Positions 8,836 through 17,264 are shown, counted from the first letter of the stretch. The stretch is 64,000 nt of DNA from an uncultured Clostridia bacterium (GCA_947625485.1 CANQOP010000004.1:29328-93327); one strand, 5' to 3'. Notes: generated by a model from the letters alone, not told the origin. Numbers and translations: made by a program.

Positions 8836-9846
8836 TTAAACTACGTTTCCTGCTTTCTGTTTTCCGTTCTGTGCCATGACGCCGACAAGGGCGTGGGGAA
8901 CGTACAGCTCTTCCAGATAATCAATTTCGTCCTTCGTCAGTTCCAGCTCCGCGGCACGGGCAGCTCCCTCCACATGGGAGAATTTCGTCGCACCCACTAT
9001 CGGGGAGGTGACTTTCGTCAGCAGCCACGCAAGAGAAATTTCCGTCATGGAAACGCCCCGACGTTCAGCTAGCTCCTCCACACGAGCGATAATTCTGCCG
9101 TCCGCATCCGCTGTGGAGTCATATTTAAATTTTGCGTAGGCGTCCTGCTCCAGACGCTTGGAAGTCTCGCCGCGGCGCTTGGAGAGCCGTCCGCCGGCAA
9201 GGGCGCTGTACGGCGTCATAGCAATCTTCTGATCTGCGCAGAAAGGAGCCATTTCACGCTCTTCCTCGCGGGCGATCAGATTGTAATGCCCCTGAACGGA
9301 TACGAACTCCGTCAGACCGTTTTCTCTTGCATAGAAATTTGCCTTGGCAAGCTGCCACGCAAAGCAGTTGGAAATGCCGATGTAACGGGCTTTGCCCGCC
9401 TTGACCGCATTGTGCAGTCCCTCCATAATCTCCTCCATCGGCGTGTGGTAGTCCCACATATGGTAAATGTAAAGGTCGACATAGTCCATGCCGAGATTTT
9501 TAAGGCTTAGGTTCAGATAATTCTCTATGTGTTTCTGCCCGCTTACGCCCGCATCAATCTCGTCCTGCGTTCGAGGCGTGAACTTCGTAGCAATCACATA
9601 GTCGTCCCGTCTGGCAAAATCACGCAGCGCTTTCCCCACATACTGCTCACTGGTGCCGTTCTGATAGACGATGGCGGTATCAAAGAAATTGATACCAAAA
9701 TCAAGGCCGTGTTTGATGATCTCCCGTGTCTGCGACTCGTCCACTGTCCAGCTGTGTTGTCCCGTTGCCGAGTTGCCGAAGCCCATACACCCCATGCAGA
9801 TGCGGGAAATTGTCAGATCCGATTTGCCGAGTTTCGTGTACTTCAT
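8836..9846 (-). CDS. Aldo/keto reductase
   Basis: This is an NADPH-dependent aldo/keto reductase of 336 residues, a (beta/alpha)8 barrel expected to reduce aldehydes or ketones in the cytoplasm. The family signature FFDTAIVYQNGTSEQYVGKAL supplies the catalytic Asp and Tyr, IATKF supplies the Lys, and DLYIYHMWD supplies the His. The C-terminal cofactor-binding segment includes TSPIVGATKFSHVEGA. It starts 12 bases behind the flavodoxin gene and precedes the CMD/cupin gene in the same reverse-strand operon. A detoxification role is inferred from this setting. Confidence 0.92.
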   Translation of the reverse strand: MKYTKLGKSDLTISRICMGCMGFGNSATGQHSWTVDESQTREIIKHGLDFGINFFDTAIVYQNGTSEQYVGKALRDFARRDDYVIATKFTPRTQDEIDAGVSGQKHIENYLNLSLKNLGMDYVDLYIYHMWDYHTPMEEIMEGLHNAVKAGKARYIGISNCFAWQLAKANFYARENGLTEFVSVQGHYNLIAREEEREMAPFCADQKIAMTPYSALAGGRLSKRRGETSKRLEQDAYAKFKYDSTADADGRIIARVEELAERRGVSMTEISLAWLLTKVTSPIVGATKFSHVEGAARAAELELTKDEIDYLEELYVPHALVGVMAQNGKQKAGNVV

Positions 9847-9858
9847 TGTCCGTTCCTT

Positions 9859-10344
9859 CTAAAGAACTGTCTCAGCCCATGCTTTTAGGCTGGCCGCCGT
9901 TTGTCTGCCGTTCAGCATTTTCCCTTCAATAATAACTGTATCCGCCGCCACGGAGGGCTTGAGTCCTGCCACGGCTTTACCAAATCCGCTTCCGCCTGAG
10001 GTGGCGAACAGAACAATCTTCTTGCCGGAGAAATCATAGCTTTCCAAAAAGCTGTTGATGATTGTCGGAGCTACATACCACCATATGGGGAACCCCAGCA
10101 GAATAGTATCGAACGCTGCGATGTTGGCGTTTCGGTCCGCCAACGCTGGGCGGCTGCTCTTGTCATTCATCTCAACGGAGCTGCGGGATTTCTTGTCCAT
10201 CCAGTTCAGGTCAGCCTTAGTGTACGGCACCGCAGGCCGTATCTCATAGGTGTCCGCGCCGACCGCCTCTGCCAGTTCCTTTGCCACACGCGCCGTAGTT
10301 CCGCCGGCGCTGAAATACGCTACTAATATTTTGCTCATCTTCAT
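9859..10344 (-). CDS. Flavodoxin
   Basis: This is a soluble flavodoxin of 161 residues. The FMN phosphate loop is near the start (SKILVAYFSAGGTTARVAKELA) and the second FMN loop follows (GFPIWWYVAPTIINSFLESY). A late SGGSGFGKAV segment is shared with the lipoprotein paralogue at 7386-8060. Its size fits a short-chain, Flavodoxin_4-like family often annotated as NAD(P)H-dependent oxidoreductase. It would carry electrons to or from the aldo/keto reductase cluster in which it lies. The start has GGAGCAAATGAAGATG behind it, so MKMSK or MSKIL are both possible starts. Confidence 0.85.
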   Translation of the reverse strand: MKMSKILVAYFSAGGTTARVAKELAEAVGADTYEIRPAVPYTKADLNWMDKKSRSSVEMNDKSSRPALADRNANIAAFDTILLGFPIWWYVAPTIINSFLESYDFSGKKIVLFATSGGSGFGKAVAGLKPSVAADTVIIEGKMLNGRQTAASLKAWAETVL

Positions 10345-10382
10345 TTGCTCCTTTATAAAAATTTTCTAAGTTAACAGGTCGA

Positions 10383-10505
10383 TTATGCGTCGGTTGCTTT
10401 CGTCATAAAAGGGGTAAGTCCCGTGCGCATTATGAGAAATGTTCCGCCTGCATATTTGAGGAACCCTTTTTGTGCGGGCTGCTTTTTGATGATTGCGATT
10501 TTCAT
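10383..10505 (-). CDS. Small translation-coupled ORF of 40 residues, function unknown
   Basis: This reverse-strand ORF starts MKIAIIKKQPAQKGFLKYAG and ends with TAA. Its ATG overlaps the TGA of the TetR gene as ATGA, and GGGAGG sits eight bases upstream inside the TetR 3' end. That is the arrangement of a deliberately translated downstream cistron. The peptide is basic, has no clear membrane segment, and I do not recognise it. It could also be the worn-down start of a longer protein. It lies between the regulator and the flavodoxin, so it would be made only when the operon is derepressed. Confidence 0.5.
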   Translation of the reverse strand: MKIAIIKKQPAQKGFLKYAGGTFLIMRTGLTPFMTKATDA

Positions 10506-11131
10506 TTATCGCCTCCCAATAGCTTTCTCACACAATTATAAGTGATTTCATAGATTGTCATAAACACATAATTGACGCCCGCTTCTTCCATCGCTGTCCG
10601 CTGTTTTTCGGTAACAAAGGCGTAGGGATAGATACCAAACATAAACGGGAAAAAGGTGTAAATAAAATCCTGTTTCTGCTCAACAGTCATATCGGGGAAA
10701 TACTGATGAAGGCACGCCATGACCGTGCGTATGGATTCTCCGTACGCGACCTTAAATTCTTTCAGACGCTCAGGTCGGCTGCCGGTTTCCATGTCGTAGT
10801 GATTCATGGACATAATTTTCAGAAGCTGGGCGCGTTCCTCCAAAGAGTGCGCCAGCATATCGGCAAATTCGTCCTTTGTCATCATATCGACTCGTTCCAT
10901 TGTCTCCCGCAGTGAGGCGATCCACAGCTCGTACTCGCGCTTGAGCAGTGCAAGAAAGATTTCCTCTTTCGTTTGGAAGTAGTTGTAAATGGATGTGCGT
11001 GTGAAGCTGGTTATATTGCCGATCTCCTTAATTGTAATTTCCTTAAAACTCATAGTCTGATAGAGCTTTTCACATGCATTGATAATTTCCTCTCTGCGTG
11101 CCTCCGTTAACTGTGGCGATCCTTTGGGCAT
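10502..11131 (-). CDS. TetR/AcrR-family transcriptional repressor
   Basis: This repressor has 209 residues. The N-terminal helix-turn-helix domain (about 10-57) includes FKEITIKEIGNITSFTRTSIYNYFQTKEEIFLALL, with the usual TetR helix 3 pattern TSIYNYF. The C-terminal ligand domain is helical and ends with YNCVRKLLGGDK. It is the first gene of the reverse-strand redox cluster. Two identical perfect palindromes cover its promoter (11191-11203 and 11227-11239), so it probably represses itself and the whole operon. The inducer is unknown; an electrophile or quinone would suit the target genes. Confidence 0.9.
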   Translation of the reverse strand: MPKGSPQLTEARREEIINACEKLYQTMSFKEITIKEIGNITSFTRTSIYNYFQTKEEIFLALLKREYELWIASLRETMERVDMMTKDEFADMLAHSLEERAQLLKIMSMNHYDMETGSRPERLKEFKVAYGESIRTVMACLHQYFPDMTVEQKQDFIYTFFPFMFGIYPYAFVTEKQRTAMEEAGVNYVFMTIYEITYNCVRKLLGGDK

Positions 11132-11190
11132 TTTGTGTCCTCCTCATTTTTCTTCATGGTTCTCTTACCTCCTGACTTGCCAATATGTTC

Positions 11191-11240
11191 TGACACTGTG
11201 TCAGTACCTTTAGTATAGTACTATTCTGACACTGTGTCAA
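11191..11240 (-). promoter_or_regulatory. TetR-cluster promoter with two operator palindromes
   Basis: On the reverse strand TTGACA (11235-11240) and TATACT (11212-11217) are 17 bases apart. TGACACTGTGTCA occurs exactly at 11227-11239, covering the -35, and again at 11191-11203, just behind the -10 near the start of transcription. Both copies share flanking TTC on one side and a purine-TA on the other. This is a textbook layout for repression by a TetR dimer pair. Confidence 0.85.
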
Positions 11241-11650
11241 TACAGTTTGGAAATATTTTTAAATTTTTTTGAAACAAGCGATACATATTGAAGCGGAAGC
11301 ATCTAAGATGACTTGCCACCTTTCTATGTTGAAAAGAATAACCGATTTACGCATAAAATTTATTGCAAGGAAATAGGGACAAGAGTATAAAATTCTGCCC
11401 CTCTTTATTATATACATAGATTTAACTTATTAAAACATTATTTCTCCGATACCATTTTTAGAAGTTTTACCCGAAATATGTTTTTGGAAAGCGTTAGAGC
11501 GGAATCGGTCGCTTTTCCCACGCCCAAACCAATTTTTTTATCCTTTACATCATCCTGTTTCCCGATTATCGTTGTACTTTAAACCGAATACAAAATAATC
11601 CGACATTATAAAAAGTATTTCCGAAAAACATCTTATAAATTTCCAAACAC
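11241..11650. other. Intergenic region with a possible decayed gene end
   Basis: The reverse-strand frame stopping at 11438-11440 is open back to about 11570. It encodes roughly 44 plausible residues (ending LSKNIFRVKLLKMVSEK) but has no start codon with a ribosome site. It may be the tail of a gene destroyed when the neighbouring TetR cluster arrived. Nothing else was identified here. Confidence 0.3.
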
Positions 11651-11651
11651 C

Positions 11652-11686
11652 TTGTGACAAAACTTTGTCGTGTACTTCCCTATAAT
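11652..11686 (+). promoter_or_regulatory. Predicted Spo0A-controlled promoter of spoIIE
   Basis: TATAAT lies at 11681-11686. Ahead of it TTGTGACAAAACTTTGTCG holds two Spo0A-box-like sequences (consensus TTTGTCRAA): TTTGTCGTG at 11664-11672 and, on the other strand, TTTGTCACA ending at 11654. No normal -35 is present at 17 bases, as expected for a promoter that needs Spo0A. In Bacillus, spoIIE has a sigma-A promoter activated by Spo0A. Confidence 0.5.
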
Positions 11687-11727
11687 TTAATTGTATCAAG
11701 AAAGCGAAGAATAAAGGAAGTAAAAAA

Positions 11728-14040
11728 ATGAACGCTGAAAAAACCGTGAAATATGAGGAGTCCAACCTTGGACTGCTCAAAAGTATCGTCGAGAAATCAG
11801 TATACGCATTACTGGGGGTAATAATAAGTCAGGGAGTTATTTTCGGAGCTCTGGCACCGTTTGGAGGCAGTTACGTTGCCGCCGTACCGCGAAAACAAAT
11901 TTTTTGGTCGGCGCTGGGCGTTTCCGTCGGATATATAATTCTCAAGCCGTCCGACGCATTCCGCTACGTTGCAGTGACGGTTGCAATCTCACTTGTGCGC
12001 TGGGTTGCACAGGACATTAAGCGTATCAGCCGCTCTGTGCTTTTTGCTCCCTCGGTGGCTTTTGCGCCGATTTTCGCGTCGGGCGTGGTGATGATGTTCG
12101 TCAGCACAAGCACGCTTACGGACTTCTCAATGGTAACCGTAGAGGCGCTTGTGGCTGCTGCTGTAGCATATTTCATCGAGCGCAGTATATTCCTCGTAAA
12201 TACGCGCCGCCGCCTGACCTCATTTTCCCAGTCGGAGCTTGCAAGCCTTGTGATGACGGGCTGCGTGTTTATGCTCTCGCTCGGACGGCTGGAGTTTGAG
12301 CGCGTTTCAGTAGGGCGTATACTCGCGGTGCTTATTATCCTTATCTGCGCTCGCTACGGCTCGGTAGTCGGCGGCGCAATTGCGGGGGTCGCCACGGGAG
12401 CCGTGTTTGGAATGAGCGCGGCGGACTTTGCATTTATCTGCGCGGGCTATGGTTTCGGCGGACTTATCAGCGGTCTTTTCGCGCCGTCGGGCAAGCTGGG
12501 TGTGGTAATCAGCTTCATCGTCTGCAACACGATTATGCTGCTCTCCACGAGCGACAACCGCCTTGTTCTGCCTCTGTTCGTTGAGGCGGTCATAGGCGCC
12601 GCGGTGTTCATGGTTCTGCCGAAAGAGCTCGAGAGATACGTCACGCCGTTTTTTCTACCAAAGGAGAACAGTAAGGGGGAGCAGAGCCTGCGGAACTCTA
12701 TCGTTATGCGGCTCGACTTTGCCTCAAATGCGCTTAGGAATGTCAGTGGAGTAGTAAACAGTGTAAGCCGTAAGCTCAAGAAGCTCTACGCTCCGAGCAT
12801 AGACTTCGTGTATGAAAGCACCGCGTGCGACGTGTGCGCGGGATGCGGACTCCGCGCCTATTGCTGGGAGCGTCAGAAAAATACCACTAAACAGGATTTT
12901 ATGCGGCTTTCTGCTCCGCTTAAGGCGCAGGGATTCATAACGGAAAACGACGTCGAGGTTCTGTTCTCAAAGAAGTGCTGTCGTCAGGTGGAGGTAGCCG
13001 ACAGCATAAGCCGAAATTACCGCGATTATCTCGGAGGAATCGAGGCGAGCGAGCGCGTCTCGCAGATTCGTTCCCTCGTCGCCGGACAGTTTTCAGGGTT
13101 GTCCGAAATTCTCGGTAATATGGCTACCGAGTTTGAGAATTTCAAAAGCTACGACCCGGACGCGAGCGCGCGTGTGACGGAGTATCTCCACTCTCAGGGT
13201 TACGTCGTTATGGAGTGCGGCTGTATGATAGATTCGAGCGGCAGAATGTCCGTGGAAATTCAGCTCACTAACAGCAAAAAGCACATCAGAAAGGCGGCTC
13301 TTGCGCATGATATTTCCGCAATATGCGGAAGGTGCTTTGACACACCGCTTATTACCGAAATAGGTACACAAAAGCGCGTTGTGCTCAACGAAGTTCCTGT
13401 CTTTGACATTGAGGTCGGCGTGTTTCAGCATGTGTGCAGCGGCGGCAAGCTGTGCGGAGACTGCGTAAACTGTTTCTCAAACGGCTTTGGACAGTTTATC
13501 GCGCTCATAAGCGACGGAATGGGCACAGGCGGACGAGCGGCAGTCGACAGCAATATGACTGTTTCTATTCTCACAAAGCTGTTAAAGGCGGGACTGGACG
13601 AGGACTGTGCGCTTCAGGTCGTGAACTCTGCTCTTATGGTAAAGAGTGAGGACGAGAGCTTATCTACTGTTGACCTCGCAAAAATTGACTTATTCACGGG
13701 AAAAACCACGTTTAATAAGGCGGGCGCGGCGTTCACTTATATAAAAAAAGGCGGTCACCTTCTTAAAAAAACCGCTGAATCACTGCCTGTTGGAATACTG
13801 GGCGATATTAAATTCGCTAAGGAAAGCGTCAGACTTTCGGGAGGAGATATGATTGTTATGCTGTCCGACGGAGCTGTTACGAGCGACGAAAAATGGCTCG
13901 AAAAGCTGATAAAGGATTTCGGAGACGGCGCGTGCGCCGATCTCGCAAAAACCGTTGTGAAGGAGGCTATGGACCGACGAAAAGACGGTCACGACGACGA
14001 CATTACGGCGATTGCAATACGACTTATAAATAATGAATGA
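11728..14040 (+). CDS. spoIIE: Stage II sporulation protein E (PP2C-type phosphatase)
   Basis: This septum-bound serine phosphatase dephosphorylates SpoIIAA and so activates sigma-F in the forespore. It has 770 residues, slightly shorter than the Bacillus protein. About ten membrane segments lie between residues 25 and 310, and a central region has CDVCAGCGLRAYCW around residue 370. The C-terminal PP2C domain (about 560-770) has the metal ligands in ALISDGMGTGG, VMLSDGAV and GHDDDITAIAI. AAGGAAG precedes the ATG. The gene stands alone between terminators, as usual for spoIIE. Its presence says the host forms endospores. Confidence 0.93.
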   Translation: MNAEKTVKYEESNLGLLKSIVEKSVYALLGVIISQGVIFGALAPFGGSYVAAVPRKQIFWSALGVSVGYIILKPSDAFRYVAVTVAISLVRWVAQDIKRISRSVLFAPSVAFAPIFASGVVMMFVSTSTLTDFSMVTVEALVAAAVAYFIERSIFLVNTRRRLTSFSQSELASLVMTGCVFMLSLGRLEFERVSVGRILAVLIILICARYGSVVGGAIAGVATGAVFGMSAADFAFICAGYGFGGLISGLFAPSGKLGVVISFIVCNTIMLLSTSDNRLVLPLFVEAVIGAAVFMVLPKELERYVTPFFLPKENSKGEQSLRNSIVMRLDFASNALRNVSGVVNSVSRKLKKLYAPSIDFVYESTACDVCAGCGLRAYCWERQKNTTKQDFMRLSAPLKAQGFITENDVEVLFSKKCCRQVEVADSISRNYRDYLGGIEASERVSQIRSLVAGQFSGLSEILGNMATEFENFKSYDPDASARVTEYLHSQGYVVMECGCMIDSSGRMSVEIQLTNSKKHIRKAALAHDISAICGRCFDTPLITEIGTQKRVVLNEVPVFDIEVGVFQHVCSGGKLCGDCVNCFSNGFGQFIALISDGMGTGGRAAVDSNMTVSILTKLLKAGLDEDCALQVVNSALMVKSEDESLSTVDLAKIDLFTGKTTFNKAGAAFTYIKKGGHLLKKTAESLPVGILGDIKFAKESVRLSGGDMIVMLSDGAVTSDEKWLEKLIKDFGDGACADLAKTVVKEAMDRRKDGHDDDITAIAIRLINNE

Positions 14041-14124
14041 TAAAAGCGTGTGTGGTTTGTGCTTAATTTCATATACACATCGCGAGTGCGAACGCTAAGG
14101 GAAAACTGAGCGGATAGAACACAA

Positions 14125-14154
14125 AAGGGTCGGGAAAATATCCCGACCCTTATT
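14125..14154. terminator. Bidirectional terminator between spoIIE and LRR gene
   Basis: AAGGGTCGGG (14125-14134) pairs with CCCGACCCTT (14142-14151). The genes converge here, and A/T runs lie on both sides. Confidence 0.75.
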
Positions 14155-14164
14155 GCGTTATATA

Positions 14165-15529
14165 TTATTTTACTCTTACCTTTAGTTTAAGAGTTTTAAC
14201 ACCGTTTACTTTTACCTTAACTGTAGATGTACCTCTGGCTTTTCCTTTGATTTTAATAATGTCATCATTTTTTTTGGAGACAATCTGAGCTTTTGAGGTA
14301 GATGTGTACTGATTTTTTATCGACTTAGCCTTTCCGAACAGTTTAACGCTCACGGTCTTTCCCTGTTTAACGGAAACGGATTTAACCGCTTCGTATTCTC
14401 CTTTGTTTTCTCCGCTTGTCGTTTTTTTCTTGAGGACGGGATTATTAATTACCCTGATAATACCTATATAAACTTTTCCGCTCGGCAAAGGAACCTTTAC
14501 ATTAGCCCTGCCCTTTTTGAGCGCCGTCATCTTGCCCTTTTTTGTCAGCTTGATTATTTTCGGATTTGAGGTTTTATAATCGGTCAGCCTTTCGCGGTCA
14601 ACGTACAATGTGCGTGTATCGCCCGATTCACAAGCGCCGAGATCTGTGCTTTTGCTCGAACTGCTTACAAGGTATTTAAAGCCATTTTTTTGAGCATATT
14701 TCTGAAGATTAGTGTAACCAGAAGTATCATTGCAAATTATTTTGAAATTTTCGTACTTTTTAGTTGTTTCATCACGAATAGTCGTAGTATCGCCGTAATA
14801 TCCGTCGTCCCATCCTCCTCGCGTGTTATAGTATCCTAAGCTTTGGTATCCTAATATAGTATCAGTATCATTAAAATCCATTGATTTTAGTGATTTACAA
14901 TGATAGAATGCCCTGTCACCTAGTTTGTTTAATTCAGAGGGAACGGTAAATTTAGTCAGCGATTTGCAACCTAAAAAAGCAGCGTTACCGATTTTTTTTA
15001 TACCATCGTGCAAGGTAATCTTTTTTAGTTTTGCGCAGCTTATAAATGTGGTTGGCTCAATCCTATTTACCGACTCAGGAATATTTATTTTCCTAAGACT
15101 AACACACTCTTGGAAAGCTCCTTCACCTATATATGTAACGCTTGATGGTATTTTAACAGTTCCGAGAAAAATATTGCCGGAAAAGGCATATTCTCTTATA
15201 CAAGTGACTGTGTCAGGTATAACCAAATCAAATGTACTTTCATCGTCCAATTCTATAAGGACGTCTGAAGGAAAGGCAAATGCATGGTAACCAATAATCG
15301 TGACAGGATAACCGCCGAGCTTCTCCGGGATAAAATTAACTCCTCTTCCACGGGTATCTCTTCCGCTGGTATCAACTATTTCGACGTATTTATTATCGAT
15401 TATGCGGTAGTGAAATGTAAATCCGTCTATAGTTTCATTCAGATAATCATCGTCCATAGCATTTGCGGGGATAGAAAATAACGCGCTAAGCAGTATTATC
15501 AATGCCATTATAAGTGATATTTTTTTCAT
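14165..15529 (-). CDS. Secreted leucine-rich-repeat (BspA/LRR_5) protein, copy 1
   Basis: This 454-residue protein is exported by a signal peptide (MKKISLIMALIILLSALFS, cleavage near ANA). Residues about 85-230 form BspA-type LRR_5 repeats with the units FISCAKLKKITLHDGIKKIGNAAF and FLGCKSLTKFTVPSELNKLGDRAF. The rest is a lysine-rich Ig-like (Big_2-like) tail with KKGKMTALKKG, then a second module ending LKLKVRVK. The tail is shared with the neighbour at 15687 and with the carboxypeptidase at 60742. No LPXTG signal is seen, so surface retention could depend on the basic tail. AAGGAGGG precedes the ATG. Such proteins often bind host or substrate surfaces. Confidence 0.85.
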   Translation of the reverse strand: MKKISLIMALIILLSALFSIPANAMDDDYLNETIDGFTFHYRIIDNKYVEIVDTSGRDTRGRGVNFIPEKLGGYPVTIIGYHAFAFPSDVLIELDDESTFDLVIPDTVTCIREYAFSGNIFLGTVKIPSSVTYIGEGAFQECVSLRKINIPESVNRIEPTTFISCAKLKKITLHDGIKKIGNAAFLGCKSLTKFTVPSELNKLGDRAFYHCKSLKSMDFNDTDTILGYQSLGYYNTRGGWDDGYYGDTTTIRDETTKKYENFKIICNDTSGYTNLQKYAQKNGFKYLVSSSSKSTDLGACESGDTRTLYVDRERLTDYKTSNPKIIKLTKKGKMTALKKGRANVKVPLPSGKVYIGIIRVINNPVLKKKTTSGENKGEYEAVKSVSVKQGKTVSVKLFGKAKSIKNQYTSTSKAQIVSKKNDDIIKIKGKARGTSTVKVKVNGVKTLKLKVRVK

Positions 15530-15566
15530 AGTGTTTCCCTCCTTATGAGATTTAAAAATTTCTCTT

Positions 15567-15578
15567 CTACTATAGTAG
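15567..15578. promoter_or_regulatory. Palindrome CTACTATAGTAG upstream of LRR copy 1
   Basis: The perfect 12-base palindrome lies 38 bases ahead of the start codon. The same palindrome with similar flanks is found upstream of LRR copy 2 at 17156-17167. It is a candidate operator or promoter core shared by the paralogues. Confidence 0.45.
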
Positions 15579-15656
15579 AGTCAGAAAAGCTGAAAAAAGT
15601 TTCAAAATTTAAAAATCTTTTCAAGAAAATATATGCTGAAGTACAGTCAATAAGCA

Positions 15657-15683
15657 AAAGACTGTCCGTAATGACAGCCTTTG
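15657..15683 (-). terminator. Terminator after LRR copy 2
   Basis: On the reverse strand AGGCTGTC pairs with GACAGTCT around a six-base loop and is followed by TTTGCTT. Confidence 0.6.
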
Positions 15684-15686
15684 CTG

Positions 15687-16982
15687 TTATATAACTTTTA
15701 CTTTAAGACTAAGAGTTTTAACGCCGTTTACTTTTACCTTAACTGTAGATGTACCTCTGGTTTTTCCTTTGATTTTAATAATGTCATCATTTTTTTTGGA
15801 GACAATCTGAGCCTTTGAGGTAGATGTGTACTGATTTTTTATCGACTTAGCCTTTCCGAACAGTTTAACGCTCACGGTCTTTCCCTGTTTAACGGAAACC
15901 GTCTTTGCCATTTTGTACGTTGCCTTTTTGCCTTTAGTGACCTTTTGCTTGAGTACGGGGTCGTTGGTAACTTCGATAGTTCCCTTGTATCTTTTTCCGC
16001 TCGGTAAAGTAACCTTTACAGTAGCCGTACCCTTTTTGAGAGCCGTCATCTTGCCCTTTTTTGTCAGCCTAATTATTTTCGGATTTGAGGTTTTATAATC
16101 GGTCAGCCTTTCGCGGTCGATATATAATGTGCATGTGTCGCCAGAATCACATGTGCAGAGATCTGAATCTTTACTTGAACGGTACACCAGATATTCAAAG
16201 CCGTTTTTCGAGGCGTAATTCTCCGGACTATTTTTATAGTTATAGCCTCCGCTATATAACATGTTGTTAATAATTTTAAAATTTTTTATTTTCTTATTTC
16301 CGAAGTAATTTCCTCTGTATCCTACACTTTGGTATCCTATTCTAACGGGTGAATAAGAGAAATCTAACGACTTAAGAGAACGACAGGAGAGAAACGCTTT
16401 GTCGCCGAGTTTTTCTAACTTGGTGGGAATATGAAATTTAGTAAGCGAAACGCAGCAATCAAAAGCCGACTTACCGATTTTATATATATCGTCGTGTAAA
16501 GTGATCTTTTTTAATTCTGAGCACCCGGAAAATGTTTCCGCTTCTATCTTTTTTACAGATTCAGGGATATTTATTTTTTTAAGCTCCACGCAGTTCGAGA
16601 AAGCCGCTTTACCTATATATGTGACGCTTGAGGGAATTTTAACGGTTCCAACCTCAGGGTTGTTCTCAAAGGCACGGTCTCCTATATAAGTAACCGTATC
16701 AGGAATAACCCAATCTCTGATTTCGTATTCACCGGGCTCATCCGGATCGTAATTACCCCAAAAAGCACTTTCATCTATAATTGTTACGGGATACCCGTCG
16801 ATTCTCTCGGGAATAAAATCGTATCCACTGACTATTTCCGCGTATTTGTTGTCAATAACGCGATACCAAAATTGAACTCCGTCTATAATTGCTTCCTCCG
16901 CATTAGGTAGTGCGTATGCAGGGACAGCGAAAAATGCGCTTAGAAGTATAACTGCCGCCATTATCAGGGATAGTTTTTTCAT
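15687..16982 (-). CDS. Secreted leucine-rich-repeat (BspA/LRR_5) protein, copy 2
   Basis: This is a 431-residue paralogue of the preceding protein with the same plan: signal peptide (MKKLSLIMAAVILLSAFFAVPAYA in part), an acidic segment, LRR_5 repeats such as FSGCSELKKITLHDDIYKIGKSAF, and the lysine-rich two-module tail ending LSLKVKVI. The repeats have diverged from copy 1, but the last 60 or so codons are almost identical at DNA level (15711-15899 against 14189-14377, three mismatches). Recent duplication or gene conversion is likely. AAGGAGG precedes the ATG. Its promoter region carries the palindrome at 17156-17167. Confidence 0.85.
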   Translation of the reverse strand: MKKLSLIMAAVILLSAFFAVPAYALPNAEEAIIDGVQFWYRVIDNKYAEIVSGYDFIPERIDGYPVTIIDESAFWGNYDPDEPGEYEIRDWVIPDTVTYIGDRAFENNPEVGTVKIPSSVTYIGKAAFSNCVELKKINIPESVKKIEAETFSGCSELKKITLHDDIYKIGKSAFDCCVSLTKFHIPTKLEKLGDKAFLSCRSLKSLDFSYSPVRIGYQSVGYRGNYFGNKKIKNFKIINNMLYSGGYNYKNSPENYASKNGFEYLVYRSSKDSDLCTCDSGDTCTLYIDRERLTDYKTSNPKIIRLTKKGKMTALKKGTATVKVTLPSGKRYKGTIEVTNDPVLKQKVTKGKKATYKMAKTVSVKQGKTVSVKLFGKAKSIKNQYTSTSKAQIVSKKNDDIIKIKGKTRGTSTVKVKVNGVKTLSLKVKVI

Positions 16983-17155
16983 AATGTTATCCTCCTTTGT
17001 TATTTTAAATAAGAAAAGATGTTTTCTGATTAAATATTATCACCGAGATTTTTAAAATTCAATTGTAAGATATACAGAATTTACCAACTGCTGATTGTGC
17101 AATACGCAATAAATTTCACGCACAATTTTGTGAACAAATATTAAAAAACTCTATT

Positions 17156-17167
17156 CTACTATAGTAG
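17156..17167. promoter_or_regulatory. Palindrome CTACTATAGTAG upstream of LRR copy 2
   Basis: This is identical to 15567-15578, and the flanking sequence on the promoter-distal side is similar too. Here it lies 174 bases ahead of the start codon, which would give a longer leader than for copy 1. Confidence 0.45.
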
Positions 17168-17230
17168 CGTCAAAAAAGAGTAAAAAAGTTTCAAGATTTT
17201 GAAAGACTTTTAAAAAATACCTCCTCTGGG

Positions 17231-17264
17231 ACAAAAAAGAAAGCCTGCGCGCAGGGCGCAGGCT
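17231..17264 (-). terminator. Terminator of the glycosyltransferase-serpin-flippase operon
   Basis: On the reverse strand AGCCTGCGC pairs with GCGCAGGCT and is followed by TTCTTTTTTGT. This is a strong intrinsic terminator. Confidence 0.8.
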
